Assembly: GCA_020025455.1 (NCBI GenBank)
Contig: JAHHSC010000065.1
Coordinates: 1-7,289 of the forward strand
Reading direction: 5' to 3'
DNA from: Lawsonibacter sp.
Lineage (GTDB): Bacteria > Bacillota > Clostridia > Oscillospirales > Oscillospiraceae
DNA length: 7,289 nucleotides
The position numbers and the translations under genes were made by a program. Shown one piece after another: positions 1 to 6,172 of the stretch. Under the pieces are notes generated by a model, which worked only from the letters and a program-made list of their open reading frames with translations, ran no database searches and had not been told where the DNA came from. Position 1 is the stretch's first letter. Each line of letters opens with the position of its first letter.

Positions 1-56
1 GATGCAGGGCGGTTTTGACTAAATTTTGGGGGAGAAAAGGGGCTTTTATCGGGGCA

Positions 57-1403
57 TTACAGGGAGCCCTGCTCCTGGCGGGTGTCCACGTCGGCGGTGC
101 AGCTCTGGCGCACCTTGCCCAGCACCAGGCTGACGGCGGCGGCGGCCACGGCTACGGTGACCCAGCCCATGCCCATGCCGTAGAAGGGCAGATGGCTCAG
201 CAGGCCGTCCACAGGGCCCAGAGGCACGTTCAGCTGAGTCAGGGAGTAGAGCACGCTGACCACACTGACGGCACCCACGGTGACGGGGTACATATAGGTG
301 TTGTTCTGGAACCACTTATCGGTGAGACCCAGGACGATCAGGACGATGGCCACGGGGTAGACGGTGTTCAGCACGGGGACGGACAGGCTCAGGATGGTGT
401 TCAGACCCTGGTTGCAGACGGCGAAGGAGAAGAAGGCGATGCCCAGAGCCAGCTGGCGGTAGGTGAAGCGCTTGGTCAGGGTGGAGAAGTACTGGGCGAT
501 GGAGGTGATGAGGCCAACGCAGGTCGTCAGGCAGGCCAGCGTGAAGATAAAGGCCAGCAGCACGGCACCGGGGGCACCAAAGAGCTGGGCGACGATGCAG
601 CGCAGGGTCCAGGCACCGTTGTCCTGCAGGGGGTAGACGCCGGAGGTCTGCATACCCATGAAGGAGAGCATCGCATAGACCAGCGTGAGCAGAGTGCCGG
701 CAGCCAGACCGGCGCGGACGGTGTAGCGCATCATGGACTTGTGCTCGGTGACCTTGAAATTGCGGAGGGTGGTGGCGATGACCAGACCGAAGTTCAGAGC
801 GGCGATGGCGTCCATGGTGTTGTAGCCCTCCAGGAAGCCGTTGACCGCGGCGGCGTTCTGATAGACACCCTGGGCGGGGGCCACCTCGGCCTTACCGGCG
901 AACAGGAAGGACAGGAACAGGCCGGTGAGCAGGAGCAGCAGAGTGGGGCTCATGAACCGGCCGATGCGGTCCACCAGCTTGTTCGGGGTGAGGGCCAGCC
1001 AAGCGGCCAGGCTGAAGAACACGGCGGAGTAGGCCAGCATGAACAGACCAAAAGGAGTGCCTTCCGGCAGATAGGGGGCGATGGCCATTTCAAAGGGGAC
1101 GGAGGCGGCACGGGGGATGCCAAGGCCGGGGCCGATGGCCAGATAGATGATCACGGTGAAAACCATCGCGAAGCGGGGATCGACCTTGCGGGCCAGACGG
1201 TCCAGGCCGTTAAACTTTGCAACCACCACAACGCCCAGAACGGGCAGCACCACTGCGGTGACCAGGAATCCAAGCAGAGCAACCGGGGTGTGTTGGCCGG
1301 CCATTTGCCCCAGGAAGGGGGGGAAGATCAGGTTGCCCGCACCGAAGAACAGTGAGAACAGCATAAAACTGACCAGCAGCATGTTTTTCTTACCTAATTT
1401 CAT
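57..1403 (-). CDS. brnQ: Branched-chain amino acid:cation symporter BrnQ (LIVCS family)
   Basis: This gene encodes a 448-residue, very hydrophobic membrane protein of the LIVCS family, which imports leucine, isoleucine and valine with Na+ or H+. The length is usual for the family and about twelve membrane segments can be read. Recognisable family motifs are FFGAGNLIFPP at residues 19-29 in the first segment, GPGLGIPRAA at 91-100 and EGYNTMDAIAALNFG at 192-206. The C-terminal 20 residues are polar and probably cytoplasmic. The start is supported by GGAGGA (1411-1416) seven bases ahead of ATG. The gene is preceded by an isoleucine-type T-box leader, which agrees with a role in isoleucine supply. 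It appears to be transcribed alone from the T-box promoter. No convincing terminator is seen in the 56 bases left in the window after the stop. The family call is firm; the exact preference among Ile, Leu and Val is inferred from the riboswitch. Confidence 0.96.
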   Translation of the reverse strand: MKLGKKNMLLVSFMLFSLFFGAGNLIFPPFLGQMAGQHTPVALLGFLVTAVVLPVLGVVVVAKFNGLDRLARKVDPRFAMVFTVIIYLAIGPGLGIPRAASVPFEMAIAPYLPEGTPFGLFMLAYSAVFFSLAAWLALTPNKLVDRIGRFMSPTLLLLLTGLFLSFLFAGKAEVAPAQGVYQNAAAVNGFLEGYNTMDAIAALNFGLVIATTLRNFKVTEHKSMMRYTVRAGLAAGTLLTLVYAMLSFMGMQTSGVYPLQDNGAWTLRCIVAQLFGAPGAVLLAFIFTLACLTTCVGLITSIAQYFSTLTKRFTYRQLALGIAFFSFAVCNQGLNTILSLSVPVLNTVYPVAIVLIVLGLTDKWFQNNTYMYPVTVGAVSVVSVLYSLTQLNVPLGPVDGLLSHLPFYGMGMGWVTVAVAAAAVSLVLGKVRQSCTADVDTRQEQGSL

Positions 1404-1491
1404 AACATTTTCCTCCAGAGAGGTCTGTAAATGCTGCTCGTGTGTTGGCGCGGCGCACCTCAGACTCGTTTTTTTTCGTAGTCAGGGCAAC

Positions 1492-1529
1492 AAAAAATCG
1501 CCCTTTCTGAATCTTATCAGAAGGACGAT
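1492..1529 (-). terminator. Regulated intrinsic terminator of the T-box leader
   Basis: On the minus strand ATCGTCCTTCTGA (1529-1517) pairs with TCAGAAAGGGCGAT (1510-1497), with one G-U pair and one bulged base. A run of six T follows (1497-1492). The hairpin lies between the T-box and the brnQ ribosome binding site and shares bases with the antiterminator, so it is the off state of the riboswitch. Confidence 0.9.
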
Positions 1530-1550
1530 CATCGACCGCGGTACCACCTT
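1521..1550 (-). promoter_or_regulatory. T-box antiterminator
   Basis: The T-box strand can fold on itself as the standard antiterminator: AAGG (1550-1547) pairs with CCTT (1524-1521), the seven-base bulge TGGTACC (1546-1540) stays open for the tRNA end, and GCG (1539-1537) pairs with CGT (1527-1525) through one G-U pair. The CGTCCTT strand it uses is also part of the 5' arm of the downstream terminator, so the two folds exclude each other. Pairing was worked out by eye. Confidence 0.85.
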
Positions 1551-1773
1551 GCTTCCGAAGTATATACTTCGGCACTCACTTGCATCCAACAATGCAACTC
1601 ACCTGTAACGGGGCTTGACTCCGGCGCACCTACTCACATTTCAGCTTGCTTCTGGGGGATGATTTCATACGCAGCTTGTCTGACAGTTCACACCAACCAC
1701 TGTCTCTCTGAAAGGACTGCACTGGGTACTACTTGTTCCCGGTCAAAGAATTTGTTCTTGTTCAACTGCCTGC

Positions 1774-1802
1774 ATTGTAGCACGTTGCCCGGCTGAATGC
1801 AA
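1774..1802 (-). promoter_or_regulatory. Promoter of the T-box-brnQ unit
   Basis: On the minus strand there is a -35 box TTGCAT (1802-1797), a 17-base spacer, and a -10 box TACAAT (1779-1774). This is a near-consensus sigma-A type promoter. The 25-30 bases upstream are A/T-rich runs that could act as an UP element. Transcription would start near 1767, just ahead of the first T-box element. The rest of the gap up to the next terminator (about 1803-1931) is A/T-rich and shows no gene or further clear signal. Confidence 0.85.
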
Positions 1803-1931
1803 GGGGTATTTTTAAAAATTTTGCAAAAAAATTCGTTCAGGCCATTTCCAGGCGTGCCTAGAAAACAGAAAAAAGCCTGCATTTATGGCGAAAAATGGCC
1901 AAAAAAGACCGCATGGGCACATAAAACGGAT

Positions 1932-1976
1932 GAAAAAATTAAAAAGCCCGCCCCGCGCAACCTGCGCGGGGCGGGC
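1932..1976 (-). terminator. Strong intrinsic terminator after the DUF1846 gene
   Basis: A perfect 13-bp stem, GCCCGCCCCGCGC (1946-1958) with GCGCGGGGCGGGC (1964-1976), closes a five-base loop. On the minus strand it follows the DUF1846 stop codon by six bases and is followed by TTTTTAATTTTTT. The opposite side also has AATTTTT, so it may work in both directions, but the minus-strand tract is the longer one. It insulates the brnQ promoter from upstream transcription. Confidence 0.93.
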
Positions 1977-1982
1977 GAATTT

Positions 1983-3470
1983 TTAACCGTGGAACAGCTT
2001 ATTGGTCTGGTACTGGGGCTCGCAGGTGAGCTGAATCCCCAGGCGGCGGTAGGTGTCGCCATCGGCGGCGGACAGGATCACGGAGCAGTGGGCCTGGCAG
2101 CCCTTCAGCTCGGCCAGAGATTTCAGGGCCTTTGCGGCCTTTGGATCAGAGCTGGCGGAAGAGGCCAGGGCAATGAGAATCTCGTCGGAGTGAAGGCGGG
2201 GATTATTGGAGCCAAGGTACTTCACCTTGACGGTCTGAATTGGCTCAATGGCGCTCTGGGCCACCAGATGGACCCCGTGGCCGCCCGCACCGGACAGGTG
2301 CTTGAGGGCGTTGAGCAGGGCGGCGGAGGAACAGCCCATCAGATTGGAGGTCTTACCGTGGACAAAGGTGCCGTCGTGGAGCTGGATGGCCATGGCGGGC
2401 TCGCCGGTCTCCTCGGCCAGACGGTTGGCCTCGGCGGCCACGGGGCGGATGCCGGGGGTGATGCCGGCCTGCTGCATGAGCAGCTCCAGCTTGTAGATCA
2501 CATTGCAGCTGCCCCGGCCCTGGCGGTTATCGCACAGGGCGTCATAGTACCGGCGGATGATCTCCTGCTTGGCGGCCTCCTGACAGACGGCATCGTTGAT
2601 GATACAGTTGCCCACCATGTTGACCCCCATGTCGGTGGGGGACTTGTAGGGGCAGGAGCCGGTGATCTTCTCGAACATGGCGGACAGGACGGGGAATACC
2701 TCCACGTCCCGGTTGTAGTTCACAGTGGTCTGGCCGTAGGCCTGAAGGTGGAAGGGGTCAATGACGTTCACATCGTCCAGGTCGGCGGTGGCGGCCTCGT
2801 AGGCCAGGTTGACCGGGTGCTTGAGCGGCAGGTTCCAGATGGGGAACGTTTCAAACTTGGCATAGCCCGATACCATGCCCCGCTTGTGGTCGTGGTAGAT
2901 CTGGCTGAGACAGGTGGCCATTTTTCCGCTGCCGGGGCCGGGGGCGGTGACCACCACCAGGGGACGGCTGGTTTCGATATACTCGTTCTGGCCAAAGCCC
3001 TCATCGCTGACGATCTTGGCGATGTTGTGGGGGTAGCCGACGATGGGGTAGTGGCGGTAGACCTTTACGCCCAGGGACTCCAGCCGGGTCTGGAAGGCAT
3101 CGGTGGCGGGCTGGCCCGTGTAGCGGGACACCACCACGCTGCCCACATAGAGACCGCGGGAACGGAAAATGTCGATCAGGCGGAGCACGTCGCTGTCGTA
3201 GGTGATGCCGAGGTCGCCGCGGATTTTATTCTTCTCAATGTCACCGGCGTTGATGGTGATGATGATCTCAGCCTTGTCCTTCAGGTGCTCCAGCATACGG
3301 ATTTTGCTGTCAGGCTCGAAGCCCGGCAGGACACGGGAGGCGTGGTAGTCGTCAAAGAGTTTGCCGCCGAACTCCAGATAGAGCTTGCCGCCAAACTGGG
3401 CAATTCGGTCCCGGATGTGCTGGGATTGGAGCTGGAGATATCGGTCGTTATCAAAGCCGGGTTGGAACAT
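1983..3470 (-). CDS. UPF0371 / DUF1846 family protein
   Basis: This gene encodes a 495-residue soluble protein that I recognise as the UPF0371 (DUF1846) family, widespread in Firmicutes and other anaerobes. The length is normal for the family. The N-terminus MFQPGFDNDRYLQLQS and the segment EFGGKLFDDYHASRVLPGF (33-51) are typical. A glycine-rich, P-loop-like stretch TAPGPGSGKMATCLSQ lies at 175-190, and PTDMGVNMVGNCI at 278-290 is another conserved stretch. No membrane segment or signal peptide is seen, so the protein should be cytoplasmic. The biochemical role of the family is not established to my knowledge; nucleotide binding is suggested only by the glycine-rich loop. The start is fixed by GGAGG (3483-3479) eight bases before ATG. 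It lies 161 bases downstream of the sensor-kinase-like gene on the same strand, separated from it by a promoter and a terminator-like hairpin, and ends at a strong terminator. Confidence 0.93.
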   Translation of the reverse strand: MFQPGFDNDRYLQLQSQHIRDRIAQFGGKLYLEFGGKLFDDYHASRVLPGFEPDSKIRMLEHLKDKAEIIITINAGDIEKNKIRGDLGITYDSDVLRLIDIFRSRGLYVGSVVVSRYTGQPATDAFQTRLESLGVKVYRHYPIVGYPHNIAKIVSDEGFGQNEYIETSRPLVVVTAPGPGSGKMATCLSQIYHDHKRGMVSGYAKFETFPIWNLPLKHPVNLAYEAATADLDDVNVIDPFHLQAYGQTTVNYNRDVEVFPVLSAMFEKITGSCPYKSPTDMGVNMVGNCIINDAVCQEAAKQEIIRRYYDALCDNRQGRGSCNVIYKLELLMQQAGITPGIRPVAAEANRLAEETGEPAMAIQLHDGTFVHGKTSNLMGCSSAALLNALKHLSGAGGHGVHLVAQSAIEPIQTVKVKYLGSNNPRLHSDEILIALASSASSDPKAAKALKSLAELKGCQAHCSVILSAADGDTYRRLGIQLTCEPQYQTNKLFHG

Positions 3471-3514
3471 ACTGTATGCCTCCTATAGAATCATCGCATT
3501 GTGTGGCAGCGCAC

Positions 3515-3554
3515 AAAAAGAGGGCCATCGGAAGGCCGCGGCCCGGGATGGCCC
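3515..3554 (-). terminator. Intrinsic terminator between the kinase-like gene and the DUF1846 gene; possible attenuator
   Basis: GGGCCATC and GATGGCCC (outer arms at 3522-3529 and 3547-3554) form an 8-bp stem enclosing a further GC-rich palindromic core around GGCCGCGGCC. On the minus strand the stem is followed by TCTTTTT. It would end transcripts of the upstream kinase-like gene. It also lies downstream of the best promoter for the DUF1846 gene, so it is placed to act as an attenuator for that gene. TTTT follows on the plus strand, so it may be bidirectional, although no plus-strand gene needs it. Confidence 0.8.
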
Positions 3555-3583
3555 TTTTCACACAAAATGAACGTTTTCTACTT

Positions 3584-3613
3584 ATTTTACCCCAGTGGCA
3601 GGGGGACAGTCAA
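3584..3613 (-). promoter_or_regulatory. Predicted promoter of the DUF1846 gene
   Basis: On the minus strand a -35 box TTGACT (3613-3608), an 18-base spacer and a -10 box TAAAAT (3589-3584) lie just after the stop codon of the kinase-like gene. Transcription would start near 3577 and give a leader of about 107 bases. That leader contains the terminator hairpin at 3554-3515. No better promoter was found between the hairpin and the ribosome binding site. Confidence 0.65.
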
Positions 3614-3631
3614 GCCTAGATTCAGAACGGG

Positions 3632-4672
3632 TCAGTCCAGGCCCTCCAGCTCGTAGATGGAGGTGGGCAGCACGTCGGCCATGGACACCAGCAGGGGGTG
3701 CAGGCCGCCGTCCGTGATGACACGGGGACTTTCCACCGACACCTGAGTCGCGCGCATGGGCAGGGAGGCCGCCACGCAGACCCCATGCTCCCTGGACAAA
3801 GCAACCAGAGCCCCGCCGTGGAGACGGGCGATCTGGCGGGCCACCACAAGACCCAGCCCCGCACCCTGATTGGGGAAGGGGATGGTATCGAGGGGCCTGT
3901 TTTCCGACATGGCGGACATAAGCTGTCGGGCCTGCTCCGGGCTGCCGGAATCCCCCACGGACAGCAGGGCGTGGTTTCCATAACGGGTCAGGGACAACAC
4001 GATGCGCCCGCCGGGCACCGACTTTGCGCTGTTTGTAATCAGCTCCAGCAGCATCCGCTGAAGCAGAGTGGAGTCGCCCCACACCGGCAGAGAGGTAAAG
4101 GTGCTCTCCCAATTTAGGCTGATCCCGGCGTCAGCCAGCAGGCCGCCTGCCTCCATGCACAGTTGGCTGCACATACCGGCCAGGTCAATGGTGGTGGGGT
4201 GGAAGGGCAGCTCATCCAGGGAGTGGTTCAGAAAATCGGCGTTGTCTACCAGACGGAAAAGCCGGTAGTAGCTGCGGATGAGCCCGCCGCCCACATAGTT
4301 CTCATCCGCCGGGTCAGAGAAGGGGGCCAGCTGCACCACGATGTCGCTCATCACGGTTCGCAGCTGACGCAGCATACCTTCCAGCTGGGCGGAAGTGAGC
4401 CGCTCATGGGGCGGGGCGGGGCGCAGCAGGATGAACTGCTCCGTTCCGGACTGGGCGGAGGAGAAGGCCCAGCGGCCCTGCGTGGTGTTGACCTCCCCGG
4501 TGTGAGTGGGGGCGGTCGGCGGCAGAAGAAGCAGGTCCGGCAGGGGGCTTCCTTCCTGCAGCAGGGGCATGGCCCGACGGGCCGTTTGGTTCATGGATAT
4601 GATAATACCGTCATCGGAGTGGATGACGCCTTCGGGGAGCATATCCAGCAGGGCAGAATCGAACGTTGACAT
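3632..4672 (-). CDS. Soluble sensor histidine kinase-like protein lacking the phosphoacceptor histidine
   Basis: This gene encodes a 346-residue protein with no membrane segment, so it is probably a cytoplasmic sensor. Residues about 4-50 (LLDMLPEGVIHSDDGIIISMN) look like a PAS sensory domain. Residues about 95-160 align with a dimerisation/phosphotransfer domain, but where the H-box usually reads HELRTPL this protein has RQLRTVM (102-108), so the histidine is arginine (codon CGT at 4369-4367). The C-terminal ATPase domain is well kept: N-box ELITNSAK (210-217, N214), G1 box VGDSGS (239-244, D241) and G2 box GAGLGL (270-275). No response regulator gene adjoins it. The start at 4672 is chosen because AAGGAGG lies just ahead (four-base spacer); an in-frame ATG at 4717 would add 15 residues but has no ribosome binding site. 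It could be a pseudokinase or ATP-binding signalling scaffold; the partner is unknown. Confidence 0.85.
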   Translation of the reverse strand: MSTFDSALLDMLPEGVIHSDDGIIISMNQTARRAMPLLQEGSPLPDLLLLPPTAPTHTGEVNTTQGRWAFSSAQSGTEQFILLRPAPPHERLTSAQLEGMLRQLRTVMSDIVVQLAPFSDPADENYVGGGLIRSYYRLFRLVDNADFLNHSLDELPFHPTTIDLAGMCSQLCMEAGGLLADAGISLNWESTFTSLPVWGDSTLLQRMLLELITNSAKSVPGGRIVLSLTRYGNHALLSVGDSGSPEQARQLMSAMSENRPLDTIPFPNQGAGLGLVVARQIARLHGGALVALSREHGVCVAASLPMRATQVSVESPRVITDGGLHPLLVSMADVLPTSIYELEGLD

Positions 4673-4762
4673 AGTACCTCCTTCGGACCGACACACGGCC
4701 GTGAAATCAGATTGCATCTATTGATATCTTGCGCAAAACCGCGCAAAAAATAAGTCTCACAT

Positions 4763-4791
4763 AGTATATCAGACTTTGCCGCTTTACTCAA
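4763..4791 (-). promoter_or_regulatory. Promoter of the kinase-like gene
   Basis: On the minus strand the -35 box is TTGAGT (4791-4786), the spacer is 17 bases and the -10 box is TATACT (4768-4763). This is close to the sigma-A consensus. Transcription would begin near 4756, giving a leader of about 84 bases. The leader holds a small hairpin TTGCGC/GCGCAA (4746-4729) and a 10-base palindrome CACGGCCGTG (4703-4694) just upstream of the ribosome binding site. Confidence 0.75.
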
Positions 4792-4820
4792 CTGGAATTG
4801 TAAAGATTAGTCAATTCCAG
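4792..4820. repeat. Inverted repeat with 9-bp arms abutting the kinase-like gene promoter
   Basis: CTGGAATTG (4792-4800) and CAATTCCAG (4812-4820) are perfect reverse complements separated by 11 A/T-rich bases. The repeat ends exactly where the -35 box of the minus-strand promoter begins and has no T-tract, so it is more likely a protein binding site than a terminator. Arm centres are about 20 bases apart, close to two helical turns. The bound protein is unknown. Confidence 0.6.
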
Positions 4821-4973
4821 GGGATGCTGGTCGGATTTTGACGAAAGAAAAAATGCGGGCTTTGGGAGGAAAGCGAGGGCAGGAACAAGGTAAAAGCGGA
4901 GTTAAAGTGCTGTTTTGTTGCTGTTATGCTGGAATTTAGTTAAAAATTTTTAGAAATCTATGTAAAAACACAC
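4821..4973. other. Divergent intergenic spacer between the kinase-like gene and gap
   Basis: Together with the flanking promoters, this belongs to a gap of almost 390 bases without a gene between the two divergent genes. The left part is purine-rich on the plus strand with no supported gene. The right part is A/T-rich and contains a perfect 12-base palindrome TAAAAATTTTTA (4941-4952) about 20 bases upstream of the presumed gap -35 region. That could be an operator or an UP-like element. A weak promoter-like pair, TTGCTG (4918-4923) and TAAAAA (4941-4946), is also present, but I do not rely on it. Confidence 0.4.
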
Positions 4974-5002
4974 TATGCAGCATCCACTTTAAGGGGTATA
5001 AT
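4974..5002 (+). promoter_or_regulatory. Likely main gap promoter with consensus -10 box
   Basis: A perfect -10 box TATAAT lies at 4997-5002. The 17-base-spaced -35 position (4974-4979, TATGCA) matches the consensus poorly, so this promoter may need an activator or rely on upstream A/T-rich DNA. Transcription would start near 5009 and leave a leader of about 50 bases before the gap ATG. Confidence 0.6.
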
Positions 5003-5006
5003 ACCG

Positions 5007-5034
5007 TTGAACCAATTATAAGCACTTCTAAAAT
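5007..5034 (+). promoter_or_regulatory. Possible second gap promoter
   Basis: TTGAAC (5007-5012) and TAAAAT (5029-5034) are separated by 16 bases. Transcription from here would start near 5041, only just ahead of the AAAGGAG ribosome binding site. It may be a second start for a highly expressed gene or a chance match in A/T-rich DNA. Confidence 0.35.
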
Positions 5035-5059
5035 TTGCAATAAAAAGGAGTAATTCAAC

Positions 5060-6070
5060 ATGAGCATCAAAGTTGGCATTAACGGGTTTGGCCGTATTGG
5101 CCGCATGGTCTTTCGCGCCAGCCTGAACCACCCCGAGATTGAGATCGTGGGCATCAACGATCTGTGCCCCGCCGACTACCTGGCTTATATGCTGAAGTAT
5201 GATACCATGCACGGCAAGTGTGAGGCTGAGGTCAGCTACACCGAGAACGCCATCGTGGTCAACGGCAAGGAAATTCCTATTTTTGCTGAGCGCAACCCCT
5301 CCGACCTGCCCTGGGGCAAGGTCAACGCCGAGTACGTTGTGGAATCCACCGGTCGCTTCCTGACCAAGGAGCTGGCTCAGGGCCACCTGGACGCCGGCGC
5401 CAAGAAGGTTGTTATGTCCGCCCCCTCCAAGGACGACACCCCCATGTTCGTCTGCGGCGTCAACCTGGACAAGTACACCCCCGAGATGAACTTCGTCTCC
5501 AACGCCTCCTGCACCACCAACTGCCTGGCCCCCATTGCCAAGGTCCTGAACGACAACTTCGGCATCAAGGACGGCCTGATGACCACCGTGCACTCCGTTA
5601 CCGCCACCCAGAAGACCGTTGACGGCCCCTCTCTGAAGGATTGGCGCGGCGGCCGTGCGGCTACCGGCAACATCATCCCCTCCTCCACCGGCGCTGCCAA
5701 GGCTGTCGGCAAGGTCATCCCCGAGCTGAACGGCAAGCTGACCGGTATGTCCATGCGTGTTCCCACCCTGGACGTGTCTGTGGTTGACCTGACCGTCAAC
5801 CTGGAGAAGCCCGCCAAGTACGAGGAGATCTGCGCTGCCATGAAGGCCGCCTCCGAGGGCGAGCTGAAGGGCGTTCTGGGCTACACCGACGAGGCCGTTG
5901 TGTCCTCCGACTTCCTGGGCGACACCCGCACCTCCATCTTCGACGCCGATGCCGGCATCGCTCTGACCGACACCTTCGTGAAGGTCGTTTCCTGGTACGA
6001 CAACGAGATCGGCTACTCCAACAAGGTCCTGGAGCTGATCGAGCACATGTACTCCGTCGACCACAAGTAA
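5060..6070 (+). CDS. gap: Glyceraldehyde-3-phosphate dehydrogenase, type I (phosphorylating)
   Basis: This gene encodes the glycolytic enzyme that oxidises glyceraldehyde 3-phosphate to 1,3-bisphosphoglycerate with NAD. At 336 residues it is full length. The Rossmann motif GINGFGRIGR is at 6-15. Asp34 in GINDL is positioned to bind the adenosine ribose, which favours NAD over NADP. The catalytic cysteine is Cys151 in SNASCTTNCLAP (148-159), with His178 in TTVHSVTATQ as its partner. WYDNEIGYSNKV (312-323) is the usual C-terminal signature. AAAGGAG (5044-5050) lies nine bases ahead of the ATG. Codon use is strongly biased to C- or G-ending codons such as AAG, GTC and ACC, as expected for a very highly expressed gene. 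It is followed at once by a terminator, so it appears to be a single-gene unit and not part of a gap-pgk-tpi operon. No regulator such as CggR adjoins it in the window. Confidence 0.98.
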   Translation: MSIKVGINGFGRIGRMVFRASLNHPEIEIVGINDLCPADYLAYMLKYDTMHGKCEAEVSYTENAIVVNGKEIPIFAERNPSDLPWGKVNAEYVVESTGRFLTKELAQGHLDAGAKKVVMSAPSKDDTPMFVCGVNLDKYTPEMNFVSNASCTTNCLAPIAKVLNDNFGIKDGLMTTVHSVTATQKTVDGPSLKDWRGGRAATGNIIPSSTGAAKAVGKVIPELNGKLTGMSMRVPTLDVSVVDLTVNLEKPAKYEEICAAMKAASEGELKGVLGYTDEAVVSSDFLGDTRTSIFDADAGIALTDTFVKVVSWYDNEIGYSNKVLELIEHMYSVDHK

Positions 6071-6088
6071 TCCAAACCGGATCACCCC

Positions 6089-6118
6089 AAGGACGCCGCT
6101 TCTGCGGCGTCCTTTTTT
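6089..6118 (+). terminator. Intrinsic terminator of gap
   Basis: GGACGCCGC (6091-6099) and GCGGCGTCC (6104-6112) form a perfect 9-bp stem with a TTCT loop, followed by six T (6113-6118). It begins about 20 bases after the gap stop codon. The stem can extend by two A-T pairs at the base. Confidence 0.95.
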
Positions 6119-6172
6119 CAGGCAAATCCGACTGAACCGGAACGAAAGCCGCAAAAAACAGCCGCTTCCGCC

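Larger units (their letters stand above)
1491..1767 (-). promoter_or_regulatory. T-box riboswitch leader (isoleucine specifier) of brnQ
   Basis: This leader RNA senses uncharged tRNA and lets transcription continue into brnQ when the amino acid is short. Read on the minus strand it holds the standard T-box elements in order: AGTAGTACC (1733-1725) at the foot of Stem I; AGAGAG (1709-1704); an apical hairpin closed by GACAGT/ACTGTC with GGTGTGA in its loop (1704-1682); the specifier context GAAATCAT with AUC at 1663-1661; CCGTTA (1611-1606) of the Stem II A/B region; a palindromic hairpin CCGAAGT/ACTTCGG (1572-1555); and the T-box AAGGTGGTACCGCGG (1550-1536). AUC reads isoleucine. The UGGU of the bulge can pair with an ACCA tRNA end, fitting an A discriminator base. 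The 5' end is estimated from the promoter, not measured. Confidence 0.95.

Noticed and set aside
1..56. Possible brnQ terminator around AAAAG/CTTTT after the stop codon
   Set aside because: The stem is only five mostly A-T pairs with a three-base loop and no clean T-tract; too weak to call, and the true terminator may lie beyond the window.
15..1355. Long plus-strand open frame (446 codons) opposite brnQ
   Set aside because: The product is a Gly/Gln/His/Asp-rich low-complexity shadow of the brnQ coding strand with no recognisable domain; brnQ has motifs, a ribosome binding site and a riboswitch.
1404..1490. Short pairing (CCTC with GAGG) that could hide the brnQ ribosome binding site after the T-box terminator, and an A8 tract
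   Set aside because: Only four base pairs, easily arising by chance; the transcriptional T-box switch already explains control of the gene.
1797..3488. Long plus-strand open frame (563 codons) opposite the DUF1846 gene
   Set aside because: It mirrors the GC-rich third positions of the real minus-strand gene, gives a low-complexity Gly/Ala/Val/Asp/His-rich product, has no ribosome binding site, and runs through the brnQ promoter and a strong terminator.
4673..4717. Upstream in-frame ATG that would add 15 residues to the kinase-like protein
   Set aside because: There is no ribosome binding site before it, whereas the ATG at 4672 has AAGGAGG directly upstream and starts a natural PAS-like N-terminus.
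4853..4939. Small plus-strand frame of 28 codons in the divergent spacer (starts MRALGGKRG, contains three Cys in a row)
   Set aside because: No Shine-Dalgarno sequence, no promoter at a suitable distance and no recognisable peptide class; probably chance.
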